Source: Sapria himalayana (lineage: Eukaryota; Streptophyta; Magnoliopsida; Malpighiales; Rafflesiaceae). Taken from it: a stretch of 64,000 nt of DNA. Made by a program: the position numbers and the translations under genes. Where the stretch lies: NCBI GenBank assembly GCA_029783825.1, contig JAREIK010002964.1, positions 1,053,291 through 1,117,290 on the forward strand, read 5' to 3'. Each line of letters starts with the position of its first letter. Positions within the stretch are counted from its first letter, which is position 1. Below the pieces are notes generated by a model. It was not told the origin of the DNA, searched no databases, and saw only the letters and a list, made by a program, of their open reading frames with translations. Shown here in pieces: positions 33,590 through 46,488 of the stretch.

Positions 33590-33888
33590 ATGTCATGCCA
33601 TAACATGTTGCATGTCCATAGCCAGGGCTCTAGGCCCTGTAGACCAACCATGTGCCATGGGGCCTGGCCTAGGTTCCTAGTTCAAACCCAGGACAGCTAC
33701 AACTAAAATGTGGCAGACCCAAGCTAGCATGGTTTAGGCAGTGTTGGGCCGGTTCATTCTGGTATGTTCCAAAATAATCCAACCTAATATATCACGGTTA
33801 AACCATGTCAAACTCAACATGACATAATGGTCGAATAGGCCACCCAAAACCAAGTTGTGGCGACCAGACACAACCCATTCACCACATC
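33590..33888. mobile_element. hAT subterminal remnant
   Basis: GC-richer stretch with a right end CATTCACCACATCTA (ending 33888) close to the hAT B right end, and AACCATGTC/GGCCACC phrases also found at the right ends of hAT B and H. The left end is unclear; 33598-33690 contains a TTCAAACCCAGGACAGC phrase. Confidence 0.45.
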
Positions 33889-34744
33889 TAAAAATACCTA
33901 AGGAAGGCATATCAATAGCTCAAGCAACCATTTTCTCCCTTCAATGAGAGAAATTATCCTAATAAAATATGCACAACCAAACATTCATTAAGAATTAAGA
34001 TAGATGATACATTCTATCTTCTTGATGAAATAATTGAAATTAAATATGATTTTTGAAAATATAAGAATATATTTGATTGATTAAATAATTTAGATTCACA
34101 ACTCTTTCTCTACAAAATTGTCTAGCACACCTTTATTCAATAGAAATGATAATCATTTTAAATGAAATATTGATTCTCTATATCCTCAATTCCTTTGTGT
34201 TAATATATTAACATAATATGATTATTGAATCATCTCATGCTACCAAAAAATGCAACAAACTTACATATGATATAAAGTAATTGTACAAAGCAACAAAGAA
34301 AACTTGATCTATCAAAATGAAATAAAACTCAATAATCATCAATGAAACTTTAGAATCATAAATTAAAAAAGAAATATGGGAGCAACCCACTACTTGGAAG
34401 CTCTCATCAAAGACAAGATAAATAAAAATTATAATCCTTAACATATTTTGTTTATCGAACTTGAAGAAAATTATTCATAAATATATCTTTTAATTGGTCT
34501 ATAATAACAAATTATGTTGTAACGGTGATTTCATCATTGATCTTCACTTTGAGAAATAAACAAATCACATATAAATGCTTAATTCGCTCTTGAAACATAA
34601 GATTAGAGATTGTGTCTCATTACCCGATAATCATTATAAAAAGTATGAGAAGTAGGTGAGCAGTCTATCTCCTCAACAAGATATCTGATTCATAATATCT
34701 AGTAGGTAACTATTATTATCATCTTGAACTTTATCTCTTGACTT
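33889..34744. other. Unassigned AT-rich sequence
   Basis: Probably decayed Copia (it leads into RT at 34745), but no motif is firm enough to name. No convincing open frame. Confidence 0.25.
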
Positions 34745-35330
34745 TTTGATCACCCTCAAGATGAAATGGAGTATTTATATTCAATACCTAATTTCATAAT
34801 TTTTATCGTACTCATATATTTTTTTTCTTTTTTTACTTTTATTAATACTTCTCTTAGTAGTACTAGAAAACAAATATCTCCTTCAATGTATTATCACATC
34901 CAAGGTGACATCAAATATTTTGAACAGGATAGATATAGTTTATTTCAATATAATTTAGAAACTAGTATCACAATATTCAAAATATTTGTTGTTGTTTGGA
35001 TGTGACAATTCGCTATGAAGACATATCCACATGGAAATATAGATTATCTTAAGGTGATACTTATAACAAGAGGGTACACTCAAATATTTGATATAAATTA
35101 TCAGAATATTTTTTTCAATAATTAAAATGACATTAATAGAATTTCTTATTTCATTGATGACATCTCACTAAATGATATATCAGCTTGACACAAATAATAT
35201 ATCTTTTTTATAGTAATCTTCAAGAGGAGACATATATGAAACATCAATTTAGATTTCGAGCAGTATAATCAAATACAATTAGTTTACAGCTTGCAAAAGA
35301 TATTATATGATATAAAACAATCACCGAGAA
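34745..35330 (+). pseudogene. Copia reverse transcriptase remnant
   Basis: Plus-strand frames give the pre-RT YSIPNFI...SLSST block (34780-34865) and PHGNIDYLKVILITRGYTQI (35028-35088, usual PDGSIDRLKARLVAKGYTQI). FDINYQNIFF follows, then NLQEETYMKHQFRFRA (about 35215-35262, usual DLQEEVYMEQPPGFVA). Same Copia family as 51763-52920. Stops are present and the part beyond the YVDD position is absent. Confidence 0.7.
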
Positions 35331-35551
35331 CTTAATTTTCAAGAATTTCACATGCAATCATATCTATTACAATTTCTTTTCAACTTATTATATTTTTCTT
35401 ATTTTTTATATTATGGTGATATGCACACCCAACATGTAGGCTGTCAAAATAGGATTTGTTATTATATAAGAAATTTATTTTTATATATTTTATTACCGAG
35501 TATTATTATTATTTTCATATTCTTGAGTTTTATACATGGCAAAAGAACAAT

Positions 35552-35579
35552 ACCCTAGAGAAAAAAAAAACTCTAGGGT
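35552..35579. repeat. Perfect 9-bp inverted repeat with A10 loop
   Basis: ACCCTAGAG, ten A, CTCTAGGGT. Confidence 0.9.
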
Positions 35580-36934
35580 GCATGTCTGAGTGAAAGAAAG
35601 AATGAATGAAAAATCACACCAAATTATTGTGCATTATTACTATACGAAATTTGTTCACAATTAATATGTATCAATGCACATTACATCAACACCATACACA
35701 GAGGTTAAAAGTGGTGCACCTGTGTTGTGATGGTGGAGCAGCGATGGTGCGATGGTGCGATGGTGAAACATTGTTGGTGCATGAAATATTATTTTGATAA
35801 ATCAATTTGACCTTCTAAAACCCTAAATTGATCTTCTAACTTCAGCAATTTGAGGATTTTGTATTATTTAGTTACTCCAAAAAAATAATTTGGTATAGAT
35901 TTAGGACACTCCTATTAGGATTACTGAAAATTAGGCTCCACCTCCACCAAAAAAATAGGATTTCAAAATAATTTTGAATTTTTTGTTGTTTTACAAAAAT
36001 TAAGATTATGGGAAATTCTCAACTGAGAGTTACTATTCATTTTGTCGGATGATTTATCCCATTTCAACATTATTTTTTTTCAAAAATCTTAAGTTCAATT
36101 GACATATTGAGTATAGAGAAAGAATATCACATCGGGTATGGAAGAGGATAGTCTCATTTTAATATATATATTCTAGAAAGATGAGTCAAATCAAATATAA
36201 TTATAAAAAAATTTTCAAAAAAGAAATAGAATACTATATAGGAATAGGATGTTTGAAAATTTATCTAAGAGTTCTCACATATTTCATCCAATGTGACACT
36301 ATATTCTACAAGAAAGAAGTATATAGTATTCCCCTTTATGTCAGCAGCAAACATTTCTCCTTCCTCAAGAATTACAAGTTTTGTCATTAGTACTTGCTAT
36401 TCAAAATTCTAGATTATCAATTCATGAATCAAAACTCAATTCATAAAAAATTATAATCTATTCACTATTATTTTTTCATGTTCTGGGATTATTATTGTAA
36501 CCAATTATAAATCTTCTAAAATCATTGGATATGATAGTATCCAAGTCGATTCTTTATTTCTAGATCATGTTATACTTATTCTCAATTAACCTGTAATATA
36601 CTTTCATTAAGTTATATTTTCAAACAATTAAAGTCTAAATTTATTTTATTATCTATAAATATTTGTTTGCAGAATCAGAAAATTCATGGAAATATTCTAT
36701 GTAAAATTTAGCAAGATAAATTATATTTTTTCTCTTCTATAGTATAATTTCTTTCAAAACTTTTAAATAATATTGTACCATTTCCTTTTGTATTCTTAGC
36801 TTAATCATTTATTACTAACTAAGTTAAGAATATTATATTTAAATCTAACCTAAAATATCAAATGTGTTAATTGAGAAAACATATTATAACTTCTTATCCT
36901 ACTTAACAACTCGGTGTGAGTAGCTAAGTTAAGA

Positions 36935-36961
36935 ATATCTCAGTGCTGTACACTGAGATAT
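36935..36961. repeat. Perfect 11-bp inverted repeat with 5-nt loop
   Basis: ATATCTCAGTG-CTGTA-CACTGAGATAT. Flanked on the left by a repeated CTAAGTTAAGAATAT phrase (also at 36816-36832). Confidence 0.9.
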
Positions 36962-37219
36962 ATAAAATCATAATATAAATGTAACATAAAAAGATTTTAA
37001 GTATTTGATCATCTTTATTTAGTATTGCTTATAATATATGTGGATTTTTCCTTTTCTTCATATATTACATGTATTTTTTTTAAAAATATTTCATAAAGCA
37101 ATAAAAAATCAATTTAATAAAATTTTAAAAAATAAGACAACAATATATTAAAATATATATCATACATATTCAACACTTACTATATTGAACACAAAATTAT
37201 ATATCAAACTTCTTATGAC

Positions 37220-37645
37220 ACACCTCGATAGCGTGAGGTGACTAAAAGAAAGAATAAATATCTGATAAAAATAACTCTGATACTCTTATTTAGGATGAGT
37301 ATTTCAAATTTTAACTACAAATTACATCAGTTATATATCCTCTTTCATCATTTCTCAATGGTACTCTTTCAAATCATATATCTTGGATTGAAATTATTTA
37401 GTCTACCTCTTATAATTTTCAAAAATATTTATTTTGTCCTATATCTCTCTCTTAAATGAGATAAGTTAGTACCTAGTACATTGAAATATGTCTTTCTATG
37501 ATACTTCAATATGCAAATATGATATAAGTATTTTTTTATCTGAGATTGATAAAATTTTAGTAAGTTGTGACAACAACTTTTTTCTGCGCAAGTTATTTTT
37601 TAGTGAGTCTAGAATGAGCAAAAATCCAAAGGTAAAGCATGAGCC
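37220..37645 (+). pseudogene. Copia integrase C-terminal fragment
   Basis: Translation gives TKRKNKYLIKI (usual ERKNRHLLEVARAL), SLPLIIFKNIYFVL (usual PLRVFGCVCFV), and DKLVPSTLKYVFL (usual DKLAPRALKCVFLGY). It then follows the FFSADVTFFE-type end in another frame. Related to the triplicated block at 42480-44106. It comes after the RT of 34745-35330, so the two are different copies or rearranged. Confidence 0.7.
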
Positions 37646-39548
37646 TCAAGGCATTGAGACAAGCATTTTCAAGATAACATTAAATATGAAAACAATTTAT
37701 TATAATAATAAAAAAACTTATTAGTTTCCTATTTTTACAATAAATCATAAAAATGTCATAAAATAAAAAATAGATTCAACTATAATAATAATTTCATATT
37801 TTTATAAAAAATTTATTAAAAATTATAAAATAATAACTTTGAAAAAGTTATTTCAATTGAAATCATCTCAAAGATCAATAATATTCTCATCTAATATATA
37901 AAAAAAAAGAAAAATGGTCAATATCTCTAAATTTCATGAATCTTCATCTTCATCAATTGACAAGAAATTAAATTCCTTCACTTTGTTGTTGCATCTATTT
38001 ATACCTAGCAAAAACCAAAAAAAATTATTAATTAAATATAAATATTATAGATTTTTTATAAAAATTGATAAAAGTAATGATATTAATTTTTGAGTATTTG
38101 GTATTTTATTATGTTTTCTTTTGTAAAAATGATAAAACCATGTGATCCGATGATATTTGAATCTCGTGTGAGTTGGATGATACAACTCTAATAGCATTTA
38201 ATATTGAATAATTCATCATATTAAAGCCAACAAAAATCAAAAGAAATGAGCAGATCTTCTTTCCATATAATTCATTCATCATTTAAATCAATTTCTTCTA
38301 TTAGAATCAAATTAATATTTTATTTAATTGTAAACTTCATTCTCTCAATTCAGTATTGTAGTTTATATATACTAGAGCATTCAACATTTAATGTTCAAAT
38401 CTATTTGTATGTATAGACCTACAAATAATAAAACAAATAAATTCTCTAATATTAAAATAAAAATATGTATAAAATTTTATAAAAATAAAAATATTATCAA
38501 TTCAAATATACTTCAGTTTTTTTCACATCGTTAAAATAAAGGACTATTGCAACTCCAATGTTAAAACCCTAAAAAACATTTACTAATTTGTAAGACTTCT
38601 TAATGTTAAAGAATCAATTATAATAATACTCTCAATTCACTCATCGATTGGACATATGAGTCCAACTGCATATCAACTTTTAAATGTTTTGTATGATCCA
38701 GCTTCTTATCCATACATTCTCATGATCTCTTTCTCATCTCGTTAACAATAGAGAACTTTTCTCTATATTATTATTGATGATTGAAGAGTCCATCTTATAA
38801 TATTTTTTTTACTATATTAGGTCATTTTTTCTTTTCACATACTCATAATTAATTAAAATCTTTATCTTAATCGAACCTATCAATTTATAAATATAATTCA
38901 TGATTAATCTTTCCTGTAAATCATTATCTTTCAAAACACTAAATAATGAAACAATAATCTTTATGAAAAAAACAATCAACCAAAATTTTGAATAAAATAA
39001 TATTATACTTCGAGCTTTCACGCCTTTTATATTTTTAGCCCCAGATGCTTAAAACCTTGAACCATTTTTCTAAGAAAAACATTACATCAAGAGCTTATTT
39101 TTGTTTATAAATATATTGAAGAATAAGACACAAAATAGAAATCATGTAACTACTAAACAAAGTTGATATTTTTTTTTTAAATATTCTCAACCTAAGAATC
39201 CAAGTATACCCATATATGAATTTTACTACTTATCTAGCTCAAGAGAGTGTAATAACATAAGTATTTATTTTTTCAATATCTTCCAAAATCACATGAATAC
39301 AATGAACAACATAAAATATTCACCATAATCTTCTCTTTTTTTCCAAAAGACACATTCTATTATCCATATAAATAGAGAGATTCCCAATAATAACTTACAC
39401 AATATTTTTCTTTCCAATTTCTTTAATCATGTCATCAAAATATTTAAATATTAATTCTTTATTTTTTGTTTCTATTAGAAGCATTAGTTAATTTTATAAA
39501 CTACACATTAACATAATAATTATTCACTAATAATTAATAAGACACTTA
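37646..39548. other. Unassigned AT-rich sequence
   Basis: No transposon motif, splice signal or open frame that I trust. The frame at 38812-39021 (-) is AT-composition noise. Confidence 0.25.
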
Positions 39549-39910
39549 GGGGGCGTTTATTTTATCGGCTTAATGCTGAAAACAAATTAGTTTCAACGTT
39601 AAGCCGAACGTGTTATATTTTTTTTACACTTTTTACTTAAAATTATTAAAAAAACATTTAAACTAGTAAGCTTTTTTTTTTTTTTGGTTTTTTCAATTCA
39701 AAAAAAGCTAAGCCAAAAAATACTGGATCGAAAAACGCTCAATCTAGTATTTTTCGAGTTCCCCTTCGTAAACAAAAAATCCTCCCTCCCTTAATAAAAA
39801 TAAAATATTAAAAAAAAAACAAATAATTTAATACTTAATGCTTAAGTAAATTAAGCATTAAACTCAAAAAAAATTATATTAAGAATTAAGTAAAAAAAAT
39901 ATATGTCCCC
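39549..39910. mobile_element. Tourist-like (PIF/Harbinger) MITE
   Basis: 362 bp flanked on both sides by TTA (39546-39548 and 39911-39913), the PIF/Harbinger target. Left end GGGGGCGTTTATTTT, right end (reverse-complemented) GGGGACATATATTTTT. The interior has palindromic CTTAATGCTTAAGTAAATTAAGCATTAA (39834-39861 region) and the GGCTTAATGCTGAAAAC word common to plant Tourist MITEs. No coding capacity. Confidence 0.8.
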
Positions 39911-39913
39911 TTA

Positions 39914-41639
39914 CTTTTTTGATTTGTTTAACCATCCAACATAATTTAATATTCATATAGTTTCTAAAACTTTTTTTTTGAACTTCCATAATTATATCCA
40001 GGTCATTCACATCTTCTTTAAATATTTAGGTTCTTAATTTATGTATTAATGAAGGATTAAACCTAAGAGCAAAATTTATTACAGCAACCAGCATATAAAT
40101 CTAATAAGAATCATTCATAATATTGAATGACAAACCTTTTGAATATATTATCTTACTAATTTTTCTATGTGCTTTATTTATTTTTTTTGTTTCCACTGTG
40201 AATTTAAAATATTTTATCGAGATTATAAATATAAATTTATCTACATCCCCTAGAAATAAGTTCCTCATTCTAACATACACTCCCAAATCTAGTCAAACTC
40301 CCTAATATCCTTATTGTTTTAGAAAATATACTTTTATGTATTTAAGTTGGACTCATACTAATTTCTTAGAGCAAATAATTCTTTTTTACTTATTTATCCT
40401 TTAGATTGACTAATATCTTTTTATATTTCAATCTAACATTTTTACTAATTTTATTATATAGTTTCATATCATGATAAATTATAATTTATAATTAAAAGAT
40501 ACTAGAGTCTATTCACACATCTCTTGCATATTTGATTATAAAATTTATATCTTAAATATTATTTATCAAAAAATTTGATAACATACTTTCTCACAAATTT
40601 TTCTTTTATTAACATTCAAATTTTATATATAGAATGTTTATCTATAATATACAAAATGTGTCTGTATATATATAAATATTGCAGATTTTTTTTATTTTTT
40701 ATGATTTTGATAATAACATCCTATCTAAAAATTGTCTTAATCACTTTCGCTCATTATATAAGATCATTTAATATATAAATTCCGAATGAGTATTATTTAT
40801 ATTTATTTTTTAATATTAATTTTTAACATTGCATTAAAGTTAACCTAGAAAAAATTCAACTATAAGTTTATGAATAAATGTATGTGTTTGTAAAATAGCA
40901 ATGTGCACAATGCAATGGTGATGACAAAGGCACGCACAAAAGGTGATAGCAAGTGTATGTGGTTGGTGAAAAAATGCAATCATAATGGTGGCAACAGAGC
41001 CATATACGGTTGGTGGCCATTAGCACAAGCGATAAAGAGACAATAGAAGTGAGAAATAGTAGGCTTATATTGGGAACAAACAGTGACACATGGTGGGAGT
41101 ACATGGAGACATTTGGGGCAAAAACTCTAACTAGGATTTAGAATTATAAAAAAATCAAGATTATGATTTGCAAAAAAAGATAAAATTGCATGCAATTTTT
41201 TTGAACGAATCACAATTTTATGGTATGATATATTATATAAAAAAATTATTACAACAGAGAAAAATAAATGAGAACCTCAATTTAGTTAACTCATTGCAGA
41301 ATAATAAGTCATACCAGAGATAGTTATTGAATATTACATCTAGAGAGAAAGTTGAGAATTTTACATAGTATTGAGAGAGATAAATTAATTATCAGAATCA
41401 TTTAAAGATTCTTACAAAGTTCATCAATCATGACACTTATACTCATTATAGAAAAGTATAAAAAATATATCTTTAAAACAACAAATCTTTCACTTTTTTC
41501 AGGTATCACAAATTTTTTTACTTGTACACTACTTCAGACTTTTAGATTATCATAACACTAGCTAATAGTCATATTACTTGTAATTATATCGTATTCACTA
41601 TATCATTTTTCTACTATAATAATATTATTATAGTCAATG
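39914..41639. other. Unassigned AT-rich sequence, possibly leader/LTR of Copia I
   Basis: 40890-41110 is a purine-rich, GGTGG-containing stretch; 41260-41640 leads straight into Copia gag/protease-like sequence. No LTR ends could be fixed. Confidence 0.3.
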
Positions 41640-42480
41640 ATAAATATTCTAAAATTATTAAATGATAATATTCAATTTAAACTTTTATTATTTTCTTGTG
41701 TCTTAATTATTCTCACTTGTCTTCGTAGTTTACTATCTGCGAGTTATCTTTCTAGACAACTCAACTCTAACTTTGTTTTTACTTTTAGTGATATTTTTTT
41801 AGAAGATCAAAAGACTCTAAAAAAGACTTCGTTTAAATTGAGCAGTGTGACTGATATATTCTTCTAGAATTCTAAGTATCTCAAACCAACTATTTGTCTA
41901 TTTTCAACTTTATTTCCCATCATTGTCCAACTTCAAAATATGTTATCTAAAATTTAAAGATATTTTCACCCTAGAGTATACGGCATATCAGTTAGAAAAG
42001 TTTACTAAAATTTATTATTATACATGTCAATCTGGTTTGAATAAAAAATTATTCAATTAATATAGTCAGACATATGAAGATCTAATAGAGATGTGAGCAA
42101 AATAACATTTAAATATCTAATTATTTTCATTAATTATTACTTGAGATATACATAAATATATTTATTTTGAGAGAATTCATAGATTTTTCTATTTTTCATA
42201 TATTTTATAAAATAATAAAAAAAATTGGATAAAAATATTATTAAATAAAGAAATAATAATATATTAGAATATATTTCAAATTGAATTAATACTTATCATA
42301 TAAATCATAATATTATATATCAAATTTCTTGTACTATTACATCTTAATATAATGAGATTGACAAAAGAAAGAATAAACATCTAATTAAAAAAATTCAGAC
42401 ACTTTACATGGAACATTCAAATTTATGAAAAAAAGAGTGTTATGAAACATTCTTAGTCGGATACAATTTTAGCTATATTC
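41640..42480 (+). pseudogene. Copia I pre-integrase and integrase remnant
   Basis: LLSASYLSRQLNSNFVFTF (about 41728-41785) matches the LLSVSKLTRDLNC.V.FFP end of the protease region and is followed by DIFLEDQKTLKK (usual CVFQDLKTGK). Degraded integrase zinc-finger and core pieces follow (near 42060 SDI..SN equals SDVWGPS; then a FIIFINYYLRYT-type block equal to FVTFIDDYSR), and TKERINI (usual ERKNRHLLE) at about 42362. Confidence 0.65.
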
Positions 42481-44106
42481 AAATTTATCTATCAAATGCT
42501 CTCTTTTATCTTTTATTAATGTATATCCTTTAAGAGCCTATATCTTAGAGAGGAACTATTTAGTTTATCTCCCAAAACTTTTAGATACACTTACTTTGTT
42601 ATCAATCACTCTTCAAGATAAGATATATTAGCATATAAGGCCTTGAGATATGCCTTCTTGTAATATTTTAGCACTGCTAGAAGACATTTTTTACTAAAAA
42701 TTAAAAAATTTTAGTAAGTACAAATTTTACTTTTATTACCAATATTTATTTTTTAATGAACCTAAAAAGAGTGAATTCAGATGTTACACATATATTCATT
42801 ATTTTTTTCTCTTTTACCACTCGGAACACTAGTTAGCAAAGAGAGTTATTCATCGGCTACATCTAAGCATATGGTACTTAATATAATATTACTCTAATTA
42901 TATTATTATATCAACCAGCAAATATAGATCATTATGAATCTAGAAAAAATAAGATTTCTCGAATATGAAATTCGCATTCATACCTAGATGACATATTAAT
43001 CCACAAGTCTTCACCAGCACATACTTATATTGAGTCATTAACTCAAAGACTTGATCACCAAAAATCATCTTTTAATCTTTTTCAACATATATACTTTCAA
43101 ATCATATATTCTAGAGAGAAACTATTTAGTTTGTCTCCCAAAATTTTTGAATACACTTATTTTTACTTAAGATATATCTTCATTTGATATTTCAACACCC
43201 CAAAAATATTTTTTATTAGAAACTAATAAAATTTTAGTAAAAAGAAAAAATGCTTTTATTACCAAGACTCATTTTTCAATAAGCCTAAAAAAAGTATAAA
43301 TCCAAATGTTGCACATATATTCATCATTATTACTTATTTACCACTTGGAACACTAGTTATTAAAGAGAGTCATTCATCAACTATATCTAGGCATATTAAT
43401 ACTTAATATTATGTTACTTTCAAAGAAATTATTATATCAACTAACAAATTAAGATTATTTTGAGTCTAAAAAAAGAGAGATTTCCCAAATAGAGATATCT
43501 CAATAAGGCCCAGATAATGCATTAGTCCACATGCCTCCGCTAGCATATACCCATAGTGAGTCGGTAACTAAAAACTTCATTATCACATGCTCTCTTCTGT
43601 CATTTCTAATCATATACCCTTTTATATCCTAAATTTTAGAGAGAAATAATTTAGATTGCCTCCAAAAATTTTTGAATGTATTTATTTTATCTTGGATAGC
43701 ACTTCAAGAAAGAATAAGTTAGCATATAAGATCTTGAGATATATTTTCCCTTGATACTCCAACACTCAAAGAGGATAAAAATATTTTTTTTATTAGTAAC
43801 TAATAAAATTTTAGTAAGTATAAATATTGCTTTTATTAGTATGATTTATTTTTTAATAATCTTAGAAAGAGTGTAAATTAAGATGTTATACATATATTCA
43901 TTACTCTTCCTTTTTTTATTGCTTAAAATGCTAATTAATTGAAAGAGTCACTCGTCGACTATATCTAAACATGTTGATATTCAATATGATATTACTAATA
44001 AAATAATTATATCAACCAACAAATTCAGATTATTTTGAGTCTTTACCAACACATAGTCATATTGAGTCAATAAATAAGTGACTTAATCACTCAGGACTTT
44101 GAAACT
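42480..44106 (+). repeat. Tandem triplication of the Copia integrase C-terminal block (period about 535-560 bp)
   Basis: Three diverged copies, anchored at about 42535, 43093 and 43628 by TAGAGAG.AA.T.TTTAG (start of the PPKTFRYTYFV / PPKIFECIYFI block). Each runs through the DKL.KALKC.FLGYS and SADVTFFE-equivalent parts. Each continues to a CACTCGGAACACTAGTTA-type phrase, then GAGTCATTCATCGACTATAT and a short TATTGAGTCA phrase before the next copy. A single Copia element needs only one. Confidence 0.75.
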
Positions 44107-44231
44107 ATATCAAGAGGGGGGGGAGAGAGTAATCCAACCCACTTAAACTAAAGAAAAGCCTATTAAGAAGTCATATGATCTTACATCCAATCACTTTAAT
44201 CTTGGCCTTTCGACCTCTCTCAAGAAGAGAT
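44107..44231. other. Copia I linker between integrase and RT
   Basis: Contains a G8 run (44114-44122) and ends in the left target duplication GAAGAGAT (44224-44231) of hAT H. Confidence 0.4.
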
Positions 44232-45289
44232 TAGAAATGTCAAGTAGGTCAGGCAGCCCAAGCACAACATAAGGCATGGCCCGACTAAGTCATGTCGGGT
44301 CCAACACTGCATGGTCCTGAACCATACCTAAACCTGGGTCGTGCTGGCCCGAGGTATGGCTCGTGCAATGTTGGCCAAAGGTTGTTAGCCTGAGGCATGT
44401 TCCACCAACACGGTGAACATTACTCGGAACCACATCTCGAGAATGGGTCATGGGACACAAGTCACCATGACTCAGGACCATGCCTGAACCCATTTAAAAA
44501 AAATGTTTTTTAAGTAATATAGCTGTCACGTCCACGTAACAATTTTTTTTAAATTTTAATTAAACTCAATCCATATGTTGACATGAAAGATCGGCCCATT
44601 GGGCCAGAAGTCTTAATGGTTAAGCCAGGATGAGTGTGTCCAAATCGCAGCATTGGGCGAACACGCACACACACCCGACAATGATAGTAGTCACTATCCT
44701 AGTGAGGCGCGTGCATCAACATACATTGAGTTAAAAAAAAGTATATCAATCATCATCCTGACAGTTGGAATGAATTCCAATGTCCAGGAATAAAAATCTG
44801 AAGACTATTGAATTTCTGCGTTTTTATTTATTTAAAAAATCAAAAAAATTAAAAAAAATATATAATATTTAAATAAAAAACATCTATAAATATAGATTAA
44901 GTATTTTGAGTTTTTCATTCTCAGTTTTAAAGCTCTTTCCTCTCATCTGTTATGTGCTCTTCTCATCTTTATTGTTCATATCTTTCATTCTTAAATCTCA
45001 AAATATAATTTAAAATTTTTGTATTGTTCTCTAATTTTCTTTCTCGGCAAGACTGATGATGCAACTCTACCCCCTGAAAGTTGGAAACCAAAACACAATG
45101 GTGCCTCCAAGCTCCACCTCCAATTGCGGTTATGCTAACGCCTAACAATACCAAGATTCCAAGTTTTTTTTGTTTATAAAATTAGACTTAGTTAATTATT
45201 TTTATACATAAATTTAAAAAAAAATATCAAATAACTAATATAAATATAGTAATAATGAAATTAATATTAATTTAAAAATAAATAATAAT

Positions 45290-46488
45290 GATAATCCTAC
45301 AAAAATATACAAGACCAAAATCATGTTTTTTCCCAATGCATCAACTCAAACTTAGATGCCTAAAAAATAAAAAAACTAAAAGAACATCAATTATTTGAAC
45401 TCACTTTAAAATAATAAAAAAAATAAAAATTATTGATATCAATGTAAAATCGGCACAACGTATATATTATATATATATGTATGTATATATATATATATAT
45501 ATATAAGCACAAATAGCATGGACCACCTAAAGAGACAGGACAATCAATAGACTAAAAAATATGATATAATAATCCAAAATAAATTCAACTGAGCATGAAC
45601 AATAGGGTATTTGAAGCTGGATCTAATTTAACTTCTTTGATCATGTTCATATACCACATTAATCTAGGAATGAAAAACATTGTCGAACTAATTATGATCA
45701 TGAGTTTTCTGATTAAATTTTTAAAGAATCTATAATAGTCAATATCATGCAGACCTACTTTTAGCTTACTTATCATAAGATTTCTATGTTCATATATAGG
45801 AATAATATAATTAAATATTATAAGTTAAATAATAATTAATAATTAATAAATTTATAGAATATAATAAAATAATGTGCGTGATATCTGATATCTGGACTAG
45901 TCATGATGATACATTATTTACATATCTCACCACTCACTATGTAGATTCTACATAAAAATTTAATAAAAAAATTTTAGGATTTCTTGAGATTATTCATTCT
46001 CATGATGGTCCTATCATATATGAATACAAAATAAAAATATTTAGAGAATATGCCATTTACAATAAGATATTTAATATCATATTTTATAATGCATCCAATA
46101 ATAAAATCTTTAATAATATATTTTTTAAAATTATTAGCAATAGGTCATTATATGAGATTTTTCATGTTTTATAAATATGTTACATAATTAATCTAATAGT
46201 ACAAGTGGAGATTAAGATTGTTTCTCCAATATTAGAAAAAATAAGAAACTCACTAACATAACTTAAGATAACTAGTAAACAACAAAATTTTGGTATTTTC
46301 TATTTGTCTACAGATCTAAAGAAAAAAATATTTTTAACAGATATAAGACACCATTAGAATTACACTTAACTAATATTTGAATCATGTATTGAATATAAAT
46401 ACATAATATACAACTATAACAATAGTAATAATGATAAACGTATTATTAATTAAAATTTTTTATGATTCGGCCAAATATATGTTCGCCT
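45290..46488 (+). pseudogene. hAT H transposase, N-terminal half
   Basis: Parallel to the copy at 19750. The leader has phrases of the same kind (45300-45420), and a (TA)n run lies at 45468-45505. The BED region is near 45510, KINSTEHE..FEAGSNLTSLIMFIYHI-type residues at about 45580-45660, and the core region at 45840-46330. It stops in the middle of the segment that reads FYD.TNMCSSVY in copy C, exactly where the short hAT at 46489 was inserted. Stops are frequent. Confidence 0.65.

Larger units (their letters stand above)
35331..37219. other. Unassigned AT-rich sequence with two hairpins and a GATGGTG repeat
   Basis: Holds an LTR-like phrase (35412-35445), the hairpins at 35552-35579 and 36935-36961, and imperfect GCGATGGTG repeats at 35730-35765 that resemble words at 40900-41110. 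The frame at 36181-36390 (69 codons) has no recognisable motif. Copia LTR or leader debris is likely but unproven. Confidence 0.3.

Noticed and set aside
33598..33700. Possible tRNA-derived SINE or tRNA pseudogene (TTCAAACCCAGGACAGC, similar to a B box)
   Set aside because: No matching A box or cloverleaf at the right distance; the surrounding sequence fits hAT subterminal debris equally well.
40868..41104. 78-codon minus-strand frame with Cys/His pairs
   Set aside because: No recognised zinc-finger spacing, no splice or start context; lies in probable Copia leader.
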